Origin: Solicoccozyma terricola
Taxonomy: Eukaryota > Basidiomycota > Tremellomycetes > Filobasidiales > Piskurozymaceae
DNA length: 64,000 nucleotides
Direction: 5' to 3'
Assembly: GCA_001600875.1 (NCBI GenBank)
Contig: BCLD01000001.1
Span: 1,256,825 to 1,320,824 of the forward strand
This document shows, one piece after another, positions 35,736 to 48,155 of this stretch. The notes below the pieces were generated by a model, which did not search any database, was not told the origin of the DNA, and saw only the letters and a program-made list of their open reading frames with translations. The translations under genes were made by a program, and so were the position numbers. Each line of letters begins with the position of its first letter. Position 1 is the first letter of the stretch.

Positions 35736-36368
35736 TGTGAGGGGGATGTGTGGGTGGGTGTGTTGGTGGATGGGGAGGTATGGAGGATGGATGGATGGAT
35801 GGATGGATGTCATGGATGTGGTGAATCACGTGTTGGTGGTCGTCGCCGTCCACTCTCTTGCCGAGGGAATGTCTACCCTACAACACTTGCCTCTCGCATC
35901 CCATACTTTTTCCCCATAGCTCCTTCGGATATTGATCGGTACGGCCGCCAGCGTGCTATGCGGTTGTGCTATGTAGTTGTATACCAAGTGACTGAGGCAG
36001 AGATGTATGGGTGATCCGTCGTCGCCGTGATAAGATAGTAGCGAGCGAGCTGTGTTGTGTGTTCGTCGGCTAATCATCTGGCATGGTAATCCAGCCGAAC
36101 CATCCCTGGGTAAACTGGGCCCGACCCTCACCCCGCCTCACTCCCTGTCCCTCCCTGCACTCCCTGCACTCCCTGCACTCCCTCACCACCCACCCCCCAC
36201 CTCCCTCCCTCCCCCCCCTCACTCTCGGCTATCGGCTGTACAGTTGACCCACTTGTAGACGCGAACGTGAATCCAGCCAGTAGAGTACATCCTATATCAG
36301 CAGAGAGCAGAGAGCCATCCACCATCCACACCACACACACCACCACACACCACACTCCCTCTCTCACA
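35736..36368. promoter_or_regulatory. divergent spacer (IF-3 / GABA transaminase) with tandem repeats
   Basis: 633 bp between start codons. It contains an (ATGG)n tract at about 35785-35809, a 9-nt repeat CTCCCTGCA (about four copies, 36151-36183) and a CAC-rich stretch near the transaminase start. No gene is apparent. Confidence 0.6.
36151..36183. repeat. 9-nt tandem repeat
   Basis: Three to four head-to-tail copies of CTCCCTGCA in the spacer upstream of the GABA transaminase gene. Confidence 0.8.
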
Positions 36369-36805
36369 ATGAGACCACACACAGCCATACTCCGATCCAT
36401 TCGCTCAACCACCACCACCACCCACCACCCACTCACACGTTCCCTCGCGACCGCGACCACCACCTCCACCTTCTCATCATCTTCCATATTCCCAGACGAG
36501 CCCTCCTCCCCCTCCGTATCTGGTGTCGTTCCAGGTGAAAAAGTCAAGAATGCGAGTAAGGAGATTGGACAGTTTCAGGATGGGAGGACACATGTCCTTG
36601 TTGCGGGTGAGTTAGTGGTCTGTCACCGCCGACGTTTTGACATGCTCACCAACGCAGTGTTTGACTGACTTNGNCCCCCCCCCCCCCCGACTTGTGTACG
36701 CCCGTGATAGACTATACCAAGTCGAAAGGTGAGGACTGACACCGTACCCTGCTGCTTTCCATCTCATCTGTTCCAAAACGAAAATGAGGGTAATGATACG
36801 GCTTC

Positions 36806-36838
<33 letters not shown>

Positions 36839-38753
36839 CACCCATCCAGGAAACTTTCTCTACGACGTCGATGGAAATTCATACCTCGATGTTTACTCTC
36901 AAATCGCTTCAATCCCAGTAGGGTGAGTGGTGGAACTCCGGGGGGTCGTTGTGATTCTTCGCATAACTGAACCTCCATTCCCCCCCCCCCCCCCTCCCCC
37001 CTTTGCTACATCTAGATACAACAACCCAACGCTCATCTCACTAGCTAAATCAGACATATTTGCGACAATGGCAATGAACAGACCTGCGTTGGGTGTTTTC
37101 CCACCGGGAGAATGGAAGGGTATGGTTGGTTAGTAGACTCCCTCCTCCCGTTCTTTTTCCCCTCGCATGGTGGGCCCAATCTCGTTGGAATACTGATATA
37201 CATTCACACGCGCGCTGTTCGGAATGGATAGAGGACGCTTTCTTGAGTGTGGCTCCAAAGGGTCTCAATCAGGTGTTCACAGCGATGTGAGTGCTGGAGG
37301 GGAGGAGAGGGGAGGGGGGAAGATCCCGTCCCCGGTTCTCAACTTCCACTGACCGACTCTCCTTGGCCTCCGCCCCCACGAACAGGTGTGGATCGTGCGC
37401 CAACGAATCAGCATTCAAAGCAGCATTCATGGCTTATCGTCATCGTCAACGAGAAGAAACCCATCAAATCGAATTCACAGCTAAAGAAATGAGTTCATGT
37501 ATGAATAATCAAACTCCTGGTAGTCCAGACCTCACAATACTCAGTTTCACTAGTGCTTTTCATGGAAGATTGTTTGGAAGTTTGTCAGCGACGAGGAGTA
37601 AAGCTATTCATAAAGTTGATATCCCGGCTTTTGATTGTGAGTATGAGGCGAGTGATGTGGCCGCGGGGGGAGAATCGTTCCTTCGACAAGCCAACACATC
37701 CTGATTTCGTATTTCTACCCGGCACCCACGAACAGGGCCTGCGGTGACATGGCCAGAGGTCAAATACCCACTCGAAGAGTACGCGCGGGAAAATGCAGAA
37801 GCTGAAGCTCGTAGCTTGGCAGACGTCGAGAGGGTGATCGTCGAGTCGTAAGTTGAGGGATATGTGTGGAGATGACTCCGTCACGCTGAAAGAATGCCAA
37901 CCGACCTGTTCCCAACGAAACGTGTGTGTAGAAAACGCACAAGACCAGTCGCAGCAGTCATCATCGAACCCATCGCATCGGAAGGTGGAGACAAGCACGC
38001 ATCCCCCGAGTTCTTCCGTAGTCTTCGACGAATAACCAAAGAACACGGCGTCTCGCTCATAGTAGACGAAGTTCAAACCGGCGTAGGAGCTACAGGTACA
38101 TTCTGGGCCCACGAAAAATGGGGACTCGGTGCAGATAATGCACCAGACTTTGTGACATTCTCCAAGAAAATGCAAGCCGCAGGGTTCTTCCACAAGTTGG
38201 AAACCAGGCCGAGTCAACCGTATCGTAACTTTGTGAGTCGTGTGGTTGCAGGGTTGAATCTTCCAAAGTGCGTATTCAGCTCTTTTGACCCCTCAACGCC
38301 CTCCCGCCACGACAGAACACCTGGATGGGAGACCCCATTCGAGCACTGCAAGCCGCTTCTCAGATCTCGGTCATCAACAAGCACTCCCTCGTCCAGCATA
38401 CAGCTTCCATCGGAGACAAACTTTATAATCGTCTTCAATCCCTCGCTATCGATGGTAAAGGCGCTGGAAAGATGAGCAACCTCCGCGGTAAAGGAGATGG
38501 AACATTCATCGCTTGGGACATGGAGAGTCCAGCTGCACGAGACGCATTACTCAAGGATATGCGACATCTCGGCGTGAATATGGCAGGGGTAAGCGTCGGA
38601 CTGGGGATTGGTGTGGTGGTCCATGGTATACACAAACTAAACTGCCGCTTTCCTTCACAGTGCGGTGAACAAACGGTCCGCCTCCGACCCATGCTCATCT
38701 TCTCGGATAATCACGCCGACATTTTGTTGGAACGCCTTGAGCAGGCAATCTAA
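36369..38753 (+). CDS. UGA1: 4-aminobutyrate aminotransferase, mitochondrial type
   Basis: A PLP-dependent class III aminotransferase that converts GABA and 2-oxoglutarate to succinate semialdehyde and glutamate. An Arg/Ser/Thr-rich N-terminus ([19 protein letters not shown]) suggests mitochondrial import. Family blocks follow in order: [48 protein letters not shown] (cofactor-phosphate region), [44 protein letters not shown] (the Asp that binds the pyridine N), and [11 protein letters not shown], with the PLP lysine. The end is LERLEQAI (stop 38751-38753). Exon 2 is just 18 nt (36711-36728). Introns carry poly-C runs, one of 30, and two ambiguous bases (36673 and 36675) lie in an intron. It fits UGA1 of yeast. 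Confidence 0.93.
36807..36836. repeat. poly-C tract, 30 nt, in a UGA1 intron
   Basis: Thirty consecutive C before the CCATCCAG acceptor of a GABA transaminase intron. Shorter poly-C runs occupy the neighbouring introns near 36676 and 36980. Confidence 0.95.
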
Positions 38754-39015
38754 ATGCTCTTCTTCTTTTTTGTAGTAGTACGACCACCGCGTCTCATTGT
38801 AACGATTGCGCTCATTTAAGCACAATGCATAACCCCGCCGTTTGGTATCAGACATCCAGCCCAAAGACCCAGCCGGCTACAAAACAAAATTATATTCAAG
38901 AAATCCCATCCTCTTGCCTACAATGACAGAACATTCGACCTAACCTTTCCAACAGTATCCTCTACTTCACCTCAAATGGCAGCCCCTGCGTTGCAAAAAT
39001 CATTAGCGATTCATC

Positions 39016-41337
39016 TCAGCTACTACGGCGAAAATGCAACTCACATTCCATCCTCTCCTGGGCTTTGCCAGTGGAGCTACCGCCGATGCTGCCCAAGAAA
39101 TCGTCGGGGTCGGCAAAGGGGTCATTTGGGTCTAGTAGTCCTGCAGTCTGACTGGGTGCATCTGCCTCCTGGTCCTCGAGAGATCGGTAAAGCGGTTGCT
39201 GGACAGCGGCGTGACCTTTGCTTGTGGCAGCAAGGGATTCTCGGCGAGATGGGGGACCGAGGGACGCTCGACGGGAGTGGGAGGCGCGATACTCCTGATC
39301 ACTGGAGTCGTAGTCGTAGTCACTGAAATCAGAGAGAGAGCTGAGGGGGGAGTGCAGCATCAGCAAGGTCGCCTGCAAATGTGCCACCCATTTCACTCAC
39401 CCCATGTCATAGTCCTCCCGAGACGGCGATTCGTCCGGAGTCAACGGAGGCGGCAATGCAGTGGCACCATAAGCGCTGGAACCACCCCTTGTTGCCTCCC
39501 GTTTCTCTCGCTTCCGCTGTGACTCAATCTTCTGTCTTTGCTGCAATTTATCCAGCTCGCCGGTACGTTGAGCTTCAAGCTTCTGTGCCTCCATCCGAAG
39601 ACGCATATTCTCCATCTCACGTTCCGAAGTCGGTTCTTTCTTGGGAGCGTCCTCGTGCTCCGAGTCAGAGTCCAGCACGGCAGGCTTGGAGAGCTGGTGG
39701 GGTATGGGGCGAAGAATCAGTATCGGGGGATCAAGAATGGGCGCCGACCACCTACCCTATCAAACAATTGAATGGCTTCCACGATCTTCTCGTTGGCTTC
39801 GAGGAGCGTTCCAACGTACTCCTCGTCAACGACGAGCTGTGCGGGGCGGCATAGCCGTCGTCAATCATCGAGAAACTTTGCATCTTATCGGCATACCATC
39901 GTTACTCACCTGGATGTATCGAATGATTGGCCGTCGCGCGACCTTTGCCTTTTCAAGATACTCCAGGACCTTGAGATTCTCGGTGACATTCTCCTTTTCG
40001 CGGTTAACGTGCTGAGCAAGATACCTCGTCAGTAAGACTTGTTCCAATCATCCGCTCGCATACTCCCCGCCTCCCGACTCACCCTACATGCATTGACGAG
40101 ATTGTTCGCTGCTTGGCTCGCATTGGCGATCGATACAAGCACCTGAGGCTTCTCCTTGGCGAAATCGAATGGCGGTCGCTTCGGCTGCTTTGCCTTTGCC
40201 TTTGCCATCTCCGCGTCTTTCTTCCTCTTCACGTCGTCCTCGGTCGCTTTACGACGTGCTGCTTCCAATCTCGCTTTATCGGTCTCCTTGTTGGTGAGAG
40301 CACGCTCCCGACGTTCTAGCTCGGCTTCCCGAGCTTCAAGGGCAGCCTTGGCTTCACGCTCTCGTTTCCGGGCTTCAGCCTCTTCTTTCGCGGCAGCGAG
40401 ATCAGCGTAGGTTGGGTCGGTAGATCCGGAAGTGTATCCTTTAGGAGCCCAGGAGTGATCAAGATCTTCGAAGCCGGATTGGCGTCTGGATGGGGCGGTG
40501 TCGGTGGCAGCTCCGGCGGCGGGCACGGCTGGTGCGGGTTTAGAGTTTTGTCGGATGGTCTGATGGGATGGAATTAAAGAACTTCAGTCGGAGGGCTTGA
40601 ATTGAGGGGATAGAGCCAGTACATACTCTTTTCCCAGAGTACTGAGCGTATAAACCTGCTACCTGGCTCATCCGTGGGTCGTCCTGTGTGATTAGACGAA
40701 GTTTGTCAGAGTTATGAGACGTAGGACTGGGTCGAAGGAACACTAACGGCATATGCTAGACTCCAGGAATGGAAGACGGAGATCATCTTGCGCTTGACCT
40801 TTGCATCGGTGAGTGACTGTTGGGCAGCAAATGCCACTAGACGTCAGCGAATGCGTGATTCTGAACGGGGCGGGCCAGATCGCATCTCTTTGCCGAGCTC
40901 ACATCGGTAGCCATATCCCTCATCCTCTGCATCAGCTGTGGATTCATAAAGTGGTACTGGAACGTCTTCCCGGCATTCTCTGTGAGAGCTCGGAGGAGCT
41001 GAGTGTCGGAGAGAAAGGATTTTTTTTTAATATCAGCGATCGTTGGTAGACGTTGATAACGCGCGGCACACGGTCATTCTTCACTCACGGTAAATGCTCG
41101 GATCTGCCTATGAACATTTCCATACTTGAGCTTTTTCCTCAGCGCCCTGCTTGCTTCGGTGACCCCTTCGACGCCTTGGATACGGATGCTCTCAACCAGC
41201 TCGGCCACGCCATCCATCGAGTCCTCCTCGTATCGGTCCGAGGAGAGGATGTCGACCCAGTCGGTGATGGACGAATGCGGCTTCTCGCCGTCCAGCATGG
41301 AGCTCAGGGACTTTGCTGCGCTGAGATACTTGGACAT
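39016..41337 (-). CDS. LSB5: VHS and GAT domain adaptor, Lsb5-like
   Basis: An endocytic or vesicle adaptor of the yeast Lsb5 (Las17-binding) type. The N-terminal VHS domain reads SITDWVDILSSDRYEED, VEGVTEASRALRKKLKYGN, LLRALTENAGKTFQYHF, DAKVKRKMISVFHSWSL. A long charged coiled-coil-like part rich in Ala/Glu/Arg/Lys follows (EAELERRERALTNKE). A GAT-like helical segment comes next (ANASQAANNLVNACR, then LKVLEYLEKAKVARRPIIRY, DEEYVGTLLEANEKIVEAI). Near the C-terminus is DPNDPFADPDDF, containing a DPF-type motif of the kind bound by AP-2 ears. Start ATG 41335-41337 (MSKYLSAAKSL). About eight introns. The 3' end (stop 39016) rests on one open exon and could be later if a further splice exists. 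Confidence 0.82.
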
Positions 41338-41534
41338 GGTGGTGGTGGTGGTGGTGGTGATAAGAGGGACGACGATGGAGAGTGAGCTTGTGAGATATGG
41401 GGTAGATGGTAGATGGTGGATGGTAGATGGGCTGGTCGATGGCGTGGGATGACGTCGGGCCACAGTAACGGAAGCATTTTCTCACGGAGGGAGCAGTCGC
41501 CACCCCGCCACCCCGCCACCCCGCCACCCCCGTC

Positions 41535-43384
41535 CTATACAATATCATCCTCCTTCTGCATCTCATCTATCTTGCGTCCGATCTCCAGCACTTCCCCGAT
41601 ATCAACCACAACAAAGCACCCGTCCTCGCCCCATCGCCCAGACACTTCTTCGTCGTTGCGCGTGCAATCAAACTCGTACTGTAACAAGCAGATAGCAGAT
41701 CTTCAGCGTCCGGTCGATGCCAGCATCAGGCGAAAACACCTTACCACGCATCCACGACTCTCATCCTCGGGAGAGAACGTGCTGTGATGTATCCCAATCG
41801 CAGCTTGACTTCCGAGCAGCTTTGCGATTTGAATCGCGTCCCACGCGTTCGAGTGCTGTGGTGATGTCAGCGAGTAGTGGTGGAGGGATATGCCCATCGT
41901 CGTGCGAAGGAAGGATAGCGAGGAACCGGTGGAGATGGGGAGAAGGGACAGGGTGACCGGGGAGTATCGACGAGCGATCTCTGTGGGGAAGTGTTAGCGA
42001 GGAGACTAGTGAAATGCCACCCATCGGCTCACCCTTGAAGGCTGGACATATCGCCTGATGTAATTCTGTTTCGGGTGCACCGGCATAGCGGTAGCCCGTG
42101 TCGCTGTGGGAATTATCAGCTTGCTGGGTCGTTGCGGGGTACCGCGTGCACTCACCCCCCGAAGAACACTTTGAATGTATCGATCCTATCGAATCCAGGT
42201 TCAGCGGCAACCATGTCCTCCGTCACAACGCCAACGATCCAACTCGACCACAAAGTCTTCATTTGATCGAGGACACCGCGTCCTGAACGATGTTGCGCGG
42301 GTGTGCAGATGACCTTGAGTGTGAGGTTGTTGGAGGCCAGGAGCGGATCTCTGGTAACGGCCATACGGGCTGAGGTTGAAAGGTCCGAGGAGCTTGAGGA
42401 ATATGAGGGGTATGTGTCCCGGTAGGCTTCAAACTCGGAGACATCGACGACCGCCTCCTGGAACCAATCGAGCTCCGTGACTTGAGAATGCGGGATCTTG
42501 CTGTCCGTGAACCATTTCTTAACCCCTGGACGTCGACGTGTTAGTCTGACGTGTGAAGCCCTTCCCCCCCCCCCCCCAACCCACCTAGCGGGACAAAGAA
42601 GTGAACCCGCGACCGGTTCCGGGCGTACAACGCCATGATTGTATCGTAATCCAGGTGGTCGTCTAAGTTCGGAGGGTCAGTTGCACCATCGTACGACTTT
42701 TCGCCAACAACCCACAATGATCATGGGAGATGCAAACGATGTGCACCGGTGGCAACTCGTCTATGGTACACGGGGGATCCAGGAATCTAGCAGGGCCAAC
42801 CCATTGTGAAGGGGAGCATCTGGTGATGAGACGAAATCAGTGTGAGGTTCCGATGCGGCCATGAAAAAAAAAAACCCCCCCAACCTTTTCGAGAATATCG
42901 GGTCGAACATTACTCCACACATCCCGTTCCCACCGTCCTGCTTCCACGGGATCTGTACAAACGCGCCCGCATGTCCCATCCAGCAAACCCTGGGTACAGG
43001 GGCCTGTCGACTAAAATCCGGCCTCAGCACCTTGACCAGCCGGCCATGGACCTCCTCGTCTTCTTCCTCGTCTTCTGTAGGCGCAAGTTTCAATGTTGCA
43101 CCCTTGACATACGCACTGTATGCGTCGGAGATTGAGAGAGACTTCCAGGATGGCCACGGATTTGAAAAGTAGGCGGGTTCGGCGGCGGGTCCCGGTGGGG
43201 ATGGCGAGCGGGTCTGGTTGTAGTCGGGTGGTAGTTGGGAACTGCTGGAGAAGTATGAGCCGACGAGTGGGAGGTACCGTAATGACTGCGATAGCCAGGC
43301 AACGTAGCCGTCCGTTGCAGGTGGTCCATGATGCGATCGGTCCGCATTGATCGGGAGTGGAAGAACGTGGACGCGAGATGACAT
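41535..43384 (-). CDS. NAPE-PLD-like phospholipase D, metallo-beta-lactamase fold
   Basis: A zinc-dependent N-acyl-phosphatidylethanolamine phospholipase D of the metallo-beta-lactamase superfamily (yeast Fmp30 / mammalian NAPE-PLD group), which releases N-acylethanolamines. The key motif ISHDHYDHLD is formed across an intron (donor GTGGGT): HDH from one exon and YDHLDYDT from the next, giving the H-x-H-x-D-H metal ligands. Before it are [15 protein letters not shown] and [20 protein letters not shown]. After it come [24 protein letters not shown] (another metal His region), KVFFGGDTGY (the Asp ligand in GDTGY) and [12 protein letters not shown]. The C-terminus is [15 protein letters not shown]. 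Start ATG 43384. It has about eight exons. The N-terminus contains a hydrophobic [12 protein letters not shown] stretch that might be a membrane or import signal. Confidence 0.88.
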
Positions 43385-43831
43385 GCTGGCAGCTCAGAGT
43401 CTTGTCTTCGTGTTGGTCGTAGGAAAGGTGGTCTAAGAGGAGTGGACTATGTCGAAGGTTGTCTTCGCGTCGAGGAAGTGGATTTGCAGATCAGTAATCC
43501 GAAGTGGAATTCAATCCGTTCTTCCAGATTCTGATACGGTTCCTCCGGATCTTCCAAGTGTCGCAGTCGTATCTGTCTTGGCTGATTGAATTCCCTCGGT
43601 TCGAATGATGGATGTGGTGGAAATGGATCTAGATGATCGACTGGAGATGATCGATGATTGATCGGATATCTCGGATGGACAGCAACCGCGTGCTGCACAC
43701 CTTGTTCGTGGGTAGCCTCTCAAGAGTCGACTGCTTTAGACTGATGGTGTTCAAGGATAATGCATGCGTTGAATCCTCTACCGTGTGTGAGAGACAAACT
43801 TCGAGGGGACTGCTGGGTGAGCTGTGCACCC
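43385..43831. other. spacer upstream of the NAPE-PLD-like gene
   Basis: Contains short open frames only, for example a minus-strand stretch LEDPEEPYQNLEERIEFHF near 43500 that has a coding-like texture but no clear start or splice context. I do not annotate a gene. Confidence 0.4.
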
Positions 43832-44011
43832 ATGGAGGTATGGATGTCGGACTCTGAAGAGCACGCACCCTTGTACAACCGAATCCGAGACCGAACAGGA
43901 GACGAATTTGCCTTTGAGACTTATGAGGAGTGGATGAAAGGACTGCGACCAGCTAATGGTACCGGGGACGTTTGCCGGCCTGGATCTGGACTGGTGATTG
44001 AGGCCGTGTGA
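43832..44011 (+). CDS. possible small protein, unrecognised
   Basis: A single open frame of 59 residues starting MEVWMSDSEEHAPLYN and containing DEFAFETYEEWMKGLRP. The amino-acid texture (acidic, Trp- and Tyr-containing, no repeats) looks coding rather than random, and a GTGAGC-type donor and pyrimidine stretch lie close upstream, so it might be the last exon of a longer gene. I know no family. Low confidence. Confidence 0.28.
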   Translation: MEVWMSDSEEHAPLYNRIRDRTGDEFAFETYEEWMKGLRPANGTGDVCRPGSGLVIEAV

Positions 44012-44338
44012 GTGAGCACTTGTTGCTCCTCGAACATCCAACCGAATGAGCTCTGAGCATGACGCGGCGGAAAGTGTCACGTGCAGTCACTCGTGGTCAC
44101 GTAACCGTAACCTCAGTCCGTGTAGTAGTGTACACATGTACATTTGCCAGGCAGCTACTGGATGGCGGTCAGATCGTCAAAAGGGTCAAAGACCGGCAAA
44201 GACATGTGGCGAGAAATTATAGGCAGCGTTGAGGTACATCCAAGTAGACGGACGGCGTTATGCCATGTGTCCATTAAATGAGAGACAGCGAATAATAAAT
44301 TGGTACATGACCCAGGGCAAGCGACGCTGCGGCCTCGC

Positions 44339-47300
44339 CTATGCCTCATACCCAGAGTAAGAAGATCTCAAGCCGAACAACGAACAATCCGTGACAGTTC
44401 CTCCCGTGACCACGTACTCCAACTCTGTCTTTTTCAACGTCTCTAGACCTTTGACCGGATCTTCGACAAGGAAGATCTTGGAGGGAAGATCGGCAAAGTC
44501 GCAAAGGGCGGTGTAGAAAGCGGTGTCATTGCCGTTGATGGGTATGAAGATCCCTCCGGTCGTGGTGGAGTTGTCGGAATCTGCGTGTGGGCGAACGAAC
44601 TTGTTAGACTTGTCGCTAATGTCCAGTGGCAACATGACCCACCGTAAGGCACCAAATCAATGATTTCCGAGGTCATTGGAATGAAGCTGTCGTTTGCACT
44701 TCGGAATCTGCTGACGCCGAGGATGTTCCTGTGTATGGTACAGCGATCAGTAACCGGATGTTTGTTTTATCGATGTCACGTCACTCACATTTCGTCGGGG
44801 TAGTAGAAGAAGATGTCTCCGTCCTGTGCACATCAAAATGGTCAGTATCGTTGTCGGTGGGTAGATGTAGATATACACCCACCTCATCCTCGTTGGTAAC
44901 ATAATTCGAAAAGATGAATTGCGTAGCTGCAGCTGCGTTTGCAGCGTCATCTAGGAAGAAGTTATTGTCCGTGCCACTGCTCAACACATAGGCCCCGCTG
45001 ACATCGTATATCGTTCCATAGAGATCGCCGGCGGCAAGGGGTGTGGCGGTGGCATTGGTGATCAGCTGGTCTTCCTCGGAAGAAAGTAACAAGTCTTCGG
45101 CTGTCTCGTCGCTAGCATCCAAGGTTGTAGAGTTTAGATACTCGTCGGTGATATTGTCGTCGTATGCTGACGAGTCTTGCCTCAGCTGGAAGTTGAAACG
45201 TTTGCTGTTGGTTGTTTTGGCCGTTACGGTGCTGTTGGTGGTGGAGTTTTGCTGCTCGCCGCCGAAGATCGACGAGAACCTGGGTTCGATGGAGATCAGT
45301 ACTTTCCGGTGTAACGCTTTTGCATTCGATGCTCACGGAATACATTTCGAGTATAGATTCTTCTCGAACGCGGTGATCTTGTACATCTATTCAAGGCAAT
45401 TCCTTCAGCGCCCAGACAGCGACCATGGATATCTCGACTCACCGTTCCGCCAAGATCGAAATCAACCTGATCCCTCGCCACCAGGGACAAGCCGATAGAG
45501 TTGTCGCAGTAGTCTGCTCTTTTCGTGGGAATTTTGGCGGATGTCAAGTTGGTTGACCCAGTCACGCCGTAGGAGCCAGTGATGTTGGCCGATGCAACAA
45601 TCTCTGGAGTGTTGACGAGCCCCAGCTTGCGTCGTCCAATGGATTTGACCAGAGGGACTTCAAGTCCGACGCCGACCTGTCATGTTTGACCTACCTGTTA
45701 ACACCAGCGTAGTTCCAAGCGGGACATCCCGCCACTCACCTCGAAGGGCAGGGATAATCCGGCGGACACCTTGGCTAATCCGGTCACATTGAAACTCCTA
45801 TCGAAAGTGGGCTATATCGAGATGTGAGTTAAACAGCCGATTGATACGATTGCCACCTCCTCCTCCTCACGTTAAAGTTTGACAAGTCGGACTTGGATCG
45901 ATCTAGCAAGTTGATCTTTGCGGTGAACGAGTCGGCTTTGATGTTGGCCCCAGCGTAGACATCCGCTTCGGCGCTGATGTTGAATGACGCGACGGCATCA
46001 CCTGTAGGAGATGTGTGAGTGGACGTTGTATGATTGCCAGGCCGCCACGCACCTGTCAGAGTCACTCCAACAATCAATAAATCCCCAATCTGGATTCTCG
46101 TACATCAGCTGGTAGGTCGGGAAGTCGTCGCCCAGCTAGCTCACATGAAGCCCGGCGTTGGGAATGACAAAATTGAAGATGTTTTTTCTGGCGACGATGT
46201 ACGTTTTGAGGGTCTTGTCGGTACCAGACTCGGCATCCCACTCACTTGTACTGCTGGCTGTATGTTCCCTCAGCATGCAAATGAAGATTGACGCCTGCCA
46301 TGATGGAGCCGCTCAAATCGACTTCAGCCTTTGTCAATGACGGTGGCACTGTGTGAGGGTTTCTTCAGTAATGGCACAATCGACCACGAGTGATGACCCA
46401 TACCAATTGAATAGTCGACGGCACCCTGAACTCGAGCAGATCCCCCAATGACACAGTTCTCACAAGTCAAAGCAACGGCGCCAGCGAGTCCATTTTTCTT
46501 GGTAGTTGTTGCATTGTAGATTGTCAGGATGGGTGGTAGGTACGGAACGTTGATCGGGAAGGTCTTGTCGAATCTGGGACAAGAGAGTCCTCCACCAAGG
46601 AGAAGGGTCAGTGTTACTCCACCTAGGCGATGAAGTGGCTTGTAAAGCTATGGGAAAATATTCGAAGAGTTGTACAACCGGGAAATTTTTGTCTGCGACA
46701 TTTGATCGAGAAGCGCGTAATTTTTTGTAGGCCTTGACGAAACAACTATGAAATAACAATCGATCAACATGGCGTCTCACCACAGCCCTGCTTGGACTCA
46801 CTTGGGGTTTCTCAAAAACTCAATTCCTTTTTTCACCCCGGTGACGATGCCGTTACCAAGATCCTTTGCCACTGTGGCTGTGACGTCTCCCAAGGTCTGG
46901 GGGTTTGCCACGGCTCTACAAGCCGCCTTGTCACCCTTTGCACACTTGGCCTTGGATAGACGTTCACGTCTGGCAGCCGTGGTTTTCGTCACGATCGTAC
47001 CACGGTTGGATATCCCCCGACGGCGTCTGTCAGGAAACTCGTCGCTAGGTACCTCGGGCCTTTCTGCTATCCCATCAAAATCTGGATCTGGATCAAAGGA
47101 AGCCCATTCGCTGTCGATCTCGGCTTGAGTCGCATTGTCATCTGAAGAGAAGAATCCGATCTTGGTGTCGAGGGTCATGTCAAAGTTGGACCCACATGGA
47201 GCGGTGGGTAGGCCCATGTAGGATGCCGGAGGATTTGCACACGTGTTGGAGGAGTAGTCGGGGTTGGTGGACGTCGACGTGTTTGACGACGAGCTAGGGA

Positions 47301-48155
47301 CCTGGTTGGTCCCCCAAATGATACTGACCTGGTTCAATGCGTTCTCGGTGGCAATTTCGACGGCAACCACGGACACCGTCATGGTGGCGTCGTTGAAGGA
47401 CATCGCAGAAACGAGCCAGTATGTCCAGAAACCTTGGTCGACGGTGGTCTCGGTGCACCCGAGGCTAGGGGTGATGAGCAGGAATCCGGTGGTTCCGACA
47501 CTCCAGTTATGTTGGACGAATTGGTAGACTGTCGTGTTTGAAAAGGTTACGGCGATGCCGTTGGAGAGGCAGAATATCGAGTAGACGTGGGAGGAGTGTG
47601 GTAGGATTACGGCCGGGTACTGGAAAGTCATGTTGGTCTCCGCAAACAGGTGTTCAATGGAGGTGTCTGGCCATGGGGAGATCAGTCGACGCATTAACTA
47701 TCCTGGCGCAACGACATACCGACTGTTGTGTTTTCGGTCATGTAGTAGCTCCCATTGTAGCTCGGAGTGAGATGAGAGATGTCGTCTGTATTAATAGTGG
47801 GAGGGACGGTAGGGTATAGAGTTGGACCAGAACTCCACGAGTCGTCTGAATTGCCGGATCCCCCAGACGACGTAGCAGACACTGCGGTCGGCAGAGGGTC
47901 CAACGCGTAGGTGACAGGACTGCCGGTAGCCACAGACAGGGAGCAGCCGGCTCCGGCGTCGACAATGTATGCGGTCTCCAAGACGACATCCGTTTGAGTC
48001 GTGTGGTCGGTCTGTGTGACGTGTTGCGTGATGGTAGCTGTAGCGGCGACGGTCTGTGTGACGGTGAGGACTTGAATTGAGCTGACGGAGGGGAAAGGAA
48101 TAGCTAAAGAGCGTGATATGCAGGACACTGCCGCGAAGGTGGCGAGGAAACGCAT
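44339..48155 (-). CDS. large secreted protein, paralogue 1 of a divergent pair
   Basis: A long multi-exon protein of over 1000 residues that starts with a signal peptide (MRFLATFAAVSCISRSLA). A Thr/Gln segment follows (TITQHVTQTDHTTQTDV), then VVLETAYIVD and a Ser/Gly-rich linker. Next is a conserved domain: FQYPAVILPHSSHV, TGFLLITPSLGC, FWTYWLVSAMSF, CANPPASYMGLPTAPCGS. Dibasic sites (DRRRRG, PTKRADYC, NSKRFNF) suggest Kex2-type processing. A beta-rich middle (ALTCENCVIGGSARVQGAV, GLHIQIGDLLIVGVTLTGA) and a C-terminal domain (GDIFFYYPDEM, LGVSRFRSAND, TTGGIFIPINGND, SKIFLVED) follow, ending SSYSGYEA. It resembles uncharacterised fungal secreted proteins (possibly those carrying DUF7029/DUF7223; name from memory). 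Function unknown; paralogue at 49157. Confidence 0.8.
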
